Positions 6,657 to 8,574 of a stretch of 8,574 nucleotides of DNA are shown here, piece by piece. A program made the translations under genes and the position numbers. Source of the stretch: an uncultured Selenomonadaceae bacterium (GTDB taxonomy: Bacteria > Bacillota_C > Negativicutes > Selenomonadales > Selenomonadaceae); assembly GCA_946402475.1 (NCBI GenBank), contig CAMIWP010000034.1:1-8574 (forward strand), written 5' to 3'. The number at the start of each line of letters is the position of its first letter. Within the stretch, counting starts at the first letter, position 1. Below the pieces are notes generated by a model that saw nothing but the letters and a program-made list of their open reading frames with translations, had not been told where the DNA came from and ran no database searches.

Positions 6657-7280
6657 GTGATTATTCGTACCATTTGTTCCGTGGCGTTTTATTGCCAGCG
6701 TTGCGGTCAGATACACATTCAGGACGTGCCCTGTTTCAGCGGTCAGCAGAAGTTTGTCCTGCGCTGCGGCAATTGCTCTCATGAGCAGGCGCTGATTCGT
6801 TTTCGCCCCCGCAAGGGGCTGATCATCGAGATCCCCTGCGGTGTCTGCGATACAAAGAATACCGTTGCCTATCCCTTGCGGGTTCTTCGCAAGATGCAGT
6901 TCGAGAAGATATACTGCGGGCAGGATCAGTTTGAGATCGGCTATATCGGCTGCTGGGAGTCCATCGCGGAGTTTCTGGATTTCAATGCGGCGGAGTACGA
7001 GGCATTGCATCCGGGGGACGATGACAATTTCATGGGGCGGCAGCAGATCCTGTTGGAAGCGGTGAATCGGGTACACGATCTCGCGGGGAACGGGGAGATT
7101 TCCTGTCCCTGCGGTAGCCGCGAGTTCATGGCGGACGTAGCGGAGGATGCCATTCTTTTGGAATGTAGCCGTTGCGGTAGCTATGCGGTGTTTCCGGCGG
7201 GATCCGCCGAGGATCTGAGGGGGATCGGCCCCGGGGCTTCCTTTGAGTTCCTTCTGCCGGATCGCATCAGGAAGCGGTAG
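6657..7280 (+). CDS. Cys-rich putative zinc-ribbon protein, function unknown
   Basis: This is a 207-residue soluble protein with GTG start 6657; AGGAGAGG (6643-6650) supports this start. Its cysteines fall into three groups that look like zinc-ribbon modules. C13-x2-C16 with C37-x2-C40 could form one site. C61-x2-C64 with single cysteines C87 and C99 could form an incomplete or unusual second site. C150-x-C152 with C170-x2-C173 could form a third. Between the second and third is a helical, acidic stretch (about 100-147). There is no signal peptide or membrane segment, and I see no catalytic motif. The first half loosely recalls CpXC-type small zinc proteins, but I cannot assign it firmly. It lies between the SGNH gene (93 bp upstream) and mfd, same strand. 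Possible roles are a nucleic-acid or protein adaptor; none is shown by the sequence. Confidence 0.8.
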   Translation: MIIRTICSVAFYCQRCGQIHIQDVPCFSGQQKFVLRCGNCSHEQALIRFRPRKGLIIEIPCGVCDTKNTVAYPLRVLRKMQFEKIYCGQDQFEIGYIGCWESIAEFLDFNAAEYEALHPGDDDNFMGRQQILLEAVNRVHDLAGNGEISCPCGSREFMADVAEDAILLECSRCGSYAVFPAGSAEDLRGIGPGASFEFLLPDRIRKR

Positions 7281-7282
7281 TT

Positions 7283-7298
7283 TTTCTTGACGAAGAAA
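7283..7298. repeat. Inverted repeat across the -35 box of the mfd promoter
   Basis: TTTCTT and AAGAAA form a perfect 6-bp inverted repeat around GACG. The repeat covers the -35 hexamer TTGACG, so it could be an operator. It is short and A/T-rich, so chance is a fair alternative. Confidence 0.3.
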
Positions 7299-7315
7299 GG
7301 TTTTCTCTATACAAT
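7287..7315 (+). promoter_or_regulatory. Near-consensus sigma-A promoter for mfd
   Basis: TTGACG (7287-7292) and TACAAT (7310-7315) are spaced by 17 bp, each matching the sigma-A consensus at five of six positions. Transcription should start near 7322. That gives an mfd leader of about 98 nt containing the hairpin at 7333-7366. Confidence 0.8.
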
Positions 7316-7332
7316 GAAGCGGATAGCCATGA

Positions 7333-7371
7333 GGGACTATCGGCGGGGTAACCCGCCGACAGTCCCCTTTT
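7333..7371 (+). terminator. Strong hairpin with short U tail in the mfd leader (terminator or attenuator)
   Basis: Bases 7333-7347 pair with 7352-7366: 14 pairs with one A/C mismatch, capped by a GTAA loop of the GNRA class. It is followed by C and TTTT (7367-7371). It may end transcripts of the Cys-rich gene. However, it lies downstream of the 7287-7315 promoter, so mfd transcripts would also have to pass it. The U tail is only four bases, so termination could be partial. The minus strand has no U tail after the stem. Confidence 0.65.
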
Positions 7372-7404
7372 CGGGTGTTGGCGTTGGAGTTTATTGACGG
7401 GAAT

Positions 7405-7409
7405 AGGAG
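7405..7409 (+). promoter_or_regulatory. Ribosome binding site of mfd
   Basis: AGGAG ends ten bases before ATG 7420, slightly long but workable. The nearer AAGG at 7416-7419 touches the start codon and is too close to serve. Confidence 0.55.
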
Positions 7410-7419
7410 CAGTGTAAGG

Positions 7420-8574
7420 ATGGACTCACTTTTTGCGGCGATGCAGCAGGACAACTCCCTTCGGAAATTGAGGGAGTATGCCTCCAAGAGAGGGCAGACG
7501 CTGGTGTACGGCTTGGGAAATTCGCAGAAACATGCGGTATTCGCCGCCTGCTTCCACGATGAATCCCGCCCTATGGTCATTTTGGTTCGCGACAACGTAG
7601 ATCTTCAGGCGTGGGAAGAGGATCTGCGCGTACTTTTGCCGGAAACCACAATCCTGGAATTTCCGGAATTGGATTCCCTTCAGATTCAAGCGACGGCCAA
7701 GAGCGTGGAACGTTCTGCAAGGCGAATGGATGCTCTGGGGCATCTCGTGAGGAAGGAACCTGTCATTATTTTGGCATCGGCTGCCGCCGCAGTGCAAAAG
7801 GGCATGTCCAAGAGCGACTTTGAACGCATGTGCTTGCGGGTATCCTTGGGAGATGTCCTGCCCAGGGCAGAACTCTTGGAACATTTTGTCCGCCTGGGCT
7901 ATGAGCATGCAGCGGAGGTGGAGCACATAGGGGAGTTCAGCACAAGGGGGAGCATCGTTGACGTGTTTCCCATCAATGCGCCTCAGCCCTTTCGCATAGA
8001 ATTCTTTGACGATGAGGTGGATACCATTCGGGAATTCGATGTCTTGACCAAGCGATCTTCCCGCAATGTGAGCGGTATCTCTATCCTTCCCCTGGCCCCG
8101 GAAGGTGACAGGGAAGACGTGTTCCTCTCGTATCTGGAGGGGGATGGCATCGTCATCTTCGATGAGCCTATGCGCATCCGCGAGCAGCTCCGGAGCATCG
8201 TGAAGGAAACGCCGGAGCTGAAAAAGACGCTTTTCCGCTGGGAGGATCTTCTGGAGGCCGCGGAGGGGGAGACGGTCATCTACTCTGTCCTCATGCTCCA
8301 GCAGGTTCACGGGGCGGAACCCGATCACATGCTCAACGTGACGGCAGTCAATGTGATGCCCTTCCAGCGGCAGATGGACATGCTGGGAAATGAAATCTCC
8401 CGATGGCTGGCCCAGAAGCAACGGGTGCTGATCCTTCTGGGAGATCGACAGAAGGGAGAGTCCATGCGGGAGACCCTGGCCAGAAAGCGCATTCCGTCAT
8501 CGTTCCTCCCGGAGGGAAAGGAACTTTCCGACAGGCTTGTGAATATCCAGGCGGGAACGCTCAAAAACGGATTT
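7420..8574 (+). CDS. mfd: Transcription-repair coupling factor Mfd, N-terminal part (3' partial)
   Basis: An uninterrupted frame of 385 codons runs from ATG 7420 off the right edge. It encodes the N-terminal UvrB-like, UvrA-binding module of Mfd. The clearest signature is GYEHAAEVEHIGEFSTRGSI (160-179) followed by VDVFP, matching the family's GYxxVxxVxxxGEFxxRGxIxDxFP. Next come RIEFFDDEVDTIREFD and TKRS, also as in the family. The earlier segment LEFPELDSL corresponds to the FPxWExLPY region, followed by the SxERxxxL helix. Mfd removes RNA polymerase stalled at DNA lesions and recruits UvrA for nucleotide excision repair. Its RNA polymerase-interacting domain and translocase motor should lie beyond the window. 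In many Firmicutes mfd follows pth; here the upstream neighbour is the Cys-rich gene instead. The gene has its own strong promoter and a structured leader. Confidence 0.95.
   Translation, partial: MDSLFAAMQQDNSLRKLREYASKRGQTLVYGLGNSQKHAVFAACFHDESRPMVILVRDNVDLQAWEEDLRVLLPETTILEFPELDSLQIQATAKSVERSARRMDALGHLVRKEPVIILASAAAAVQKGMSKSDFERMCLRVSLGDVLPRAELLEHFVRLGYEHAAEVEHIGEFSTRGSIVDVFPINAPQPFRIEFFDDEVDTIREFDVLTKRSSRNVSGISILPLAPEGDREDVFLSYLEGDGIVIFDEPMRIREQLRSIVKETPELKKTLFRWEDLLEAAEGETVIYSVLMLQQVHGAEPDHMLNVTAVNVMPFQRQMDMLGNEISRWLAQKQRVLILLGDRQKGESMRETLARKRIPSSFLPEGKELSDRLVNIQAGTLKNGF

Noticed and set aside
7314..7397. A 27-codon leader ORF through the mfd leader hairpin
   Set aside because: Its first ATG overlaps the -10 element, so it would be outside the transcript. 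The next ATG (7329) has no ribosome site and only a few bases before it.
4959..7595. An 878-codon minus-strand open frame across the SGNH and Cys-rich genes
   Set aside because: Both sense genes are in the same codon register as this antisense frame, so the same codon-avoidance effect explains it. It crosses several genes, a promoter and the mfd leader.
7426..8421. A 331-codon minus-strand open frame opposite mfd
   Set aside because: It is codon-aligned antisense to the clear Mfd frame and shows no recognisable motifs.

Overview
The window looks like ordinary chromosome from a Gram-negative member of the Firmicutes, most likely Negativicutes (Selenomonas-like). This is inferred from the mix of genes. 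An LPS-type heptosyltransferase implies an outer membrane. The SWIM/SNF2 helicase, YvrJ-family micro-protein, FakA/DAK2-type protein, strong purine-rich Shine-Dalgarno sites and GTG/TTG starts are typical of Firmicutes. I see no phage, transposon, CRISPR, tRNA or rRNA signal.

Layout. 2-565 (+) is the 3' end of a DAK2/FakA-like gene cut by the left edge. It meets a heptosyltransferase gene (570-1622, -) tail to tail with 4 bp between the stop codons. A near-perfect intrinsic terminator for the + strand gene lies inside the convergent heptosyltransferase coding sequence (628-662). Between the heptosyltransferase start and the next gene is a strong extended -10 promoter (1642-1670, +). Downstream of it are a 17-codon leader ORF (1691-1744) and a SWIM/SNF2 helicase gene that starts at TTG 1759 and ends at 5034. 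Two more + strand genes follow closely and probably share its transcript: a 46-residue YvrJ-family membrane micro-protein (5088-5228) and an exported SGNH/GDSL hydrolase with two Fn3-like repeats (5238-6563). A cysteine-rich putative zinc protein starts at GTG 6657. After it come a near-consensus promoter (7287-7315), a strong GNRA-capped hairpin with a short U tail (7333-7371), and the first 385 codons of mfd, running off the right edge.

How the genes fit together. Two ATP-driven DNA translocases (the SNF2 protein and Mfd) flank two envelope genes and one unknown zinc-ribbon gene. I see no evidence that all of these form one pathway. The more interesting signals are regulatory: a terminator embedded antisense in a conserved Cys motif, a leader ORF ahead of the SNF2 gene, and a terminator-like hairpin just downstream of the mfd promoter. 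At the protein level, the DAK2/FakA C-terminal domain lacks its family signature residues, and the small Cys-rich protein has no function I can name. I did not find a clear new multi-gene system.
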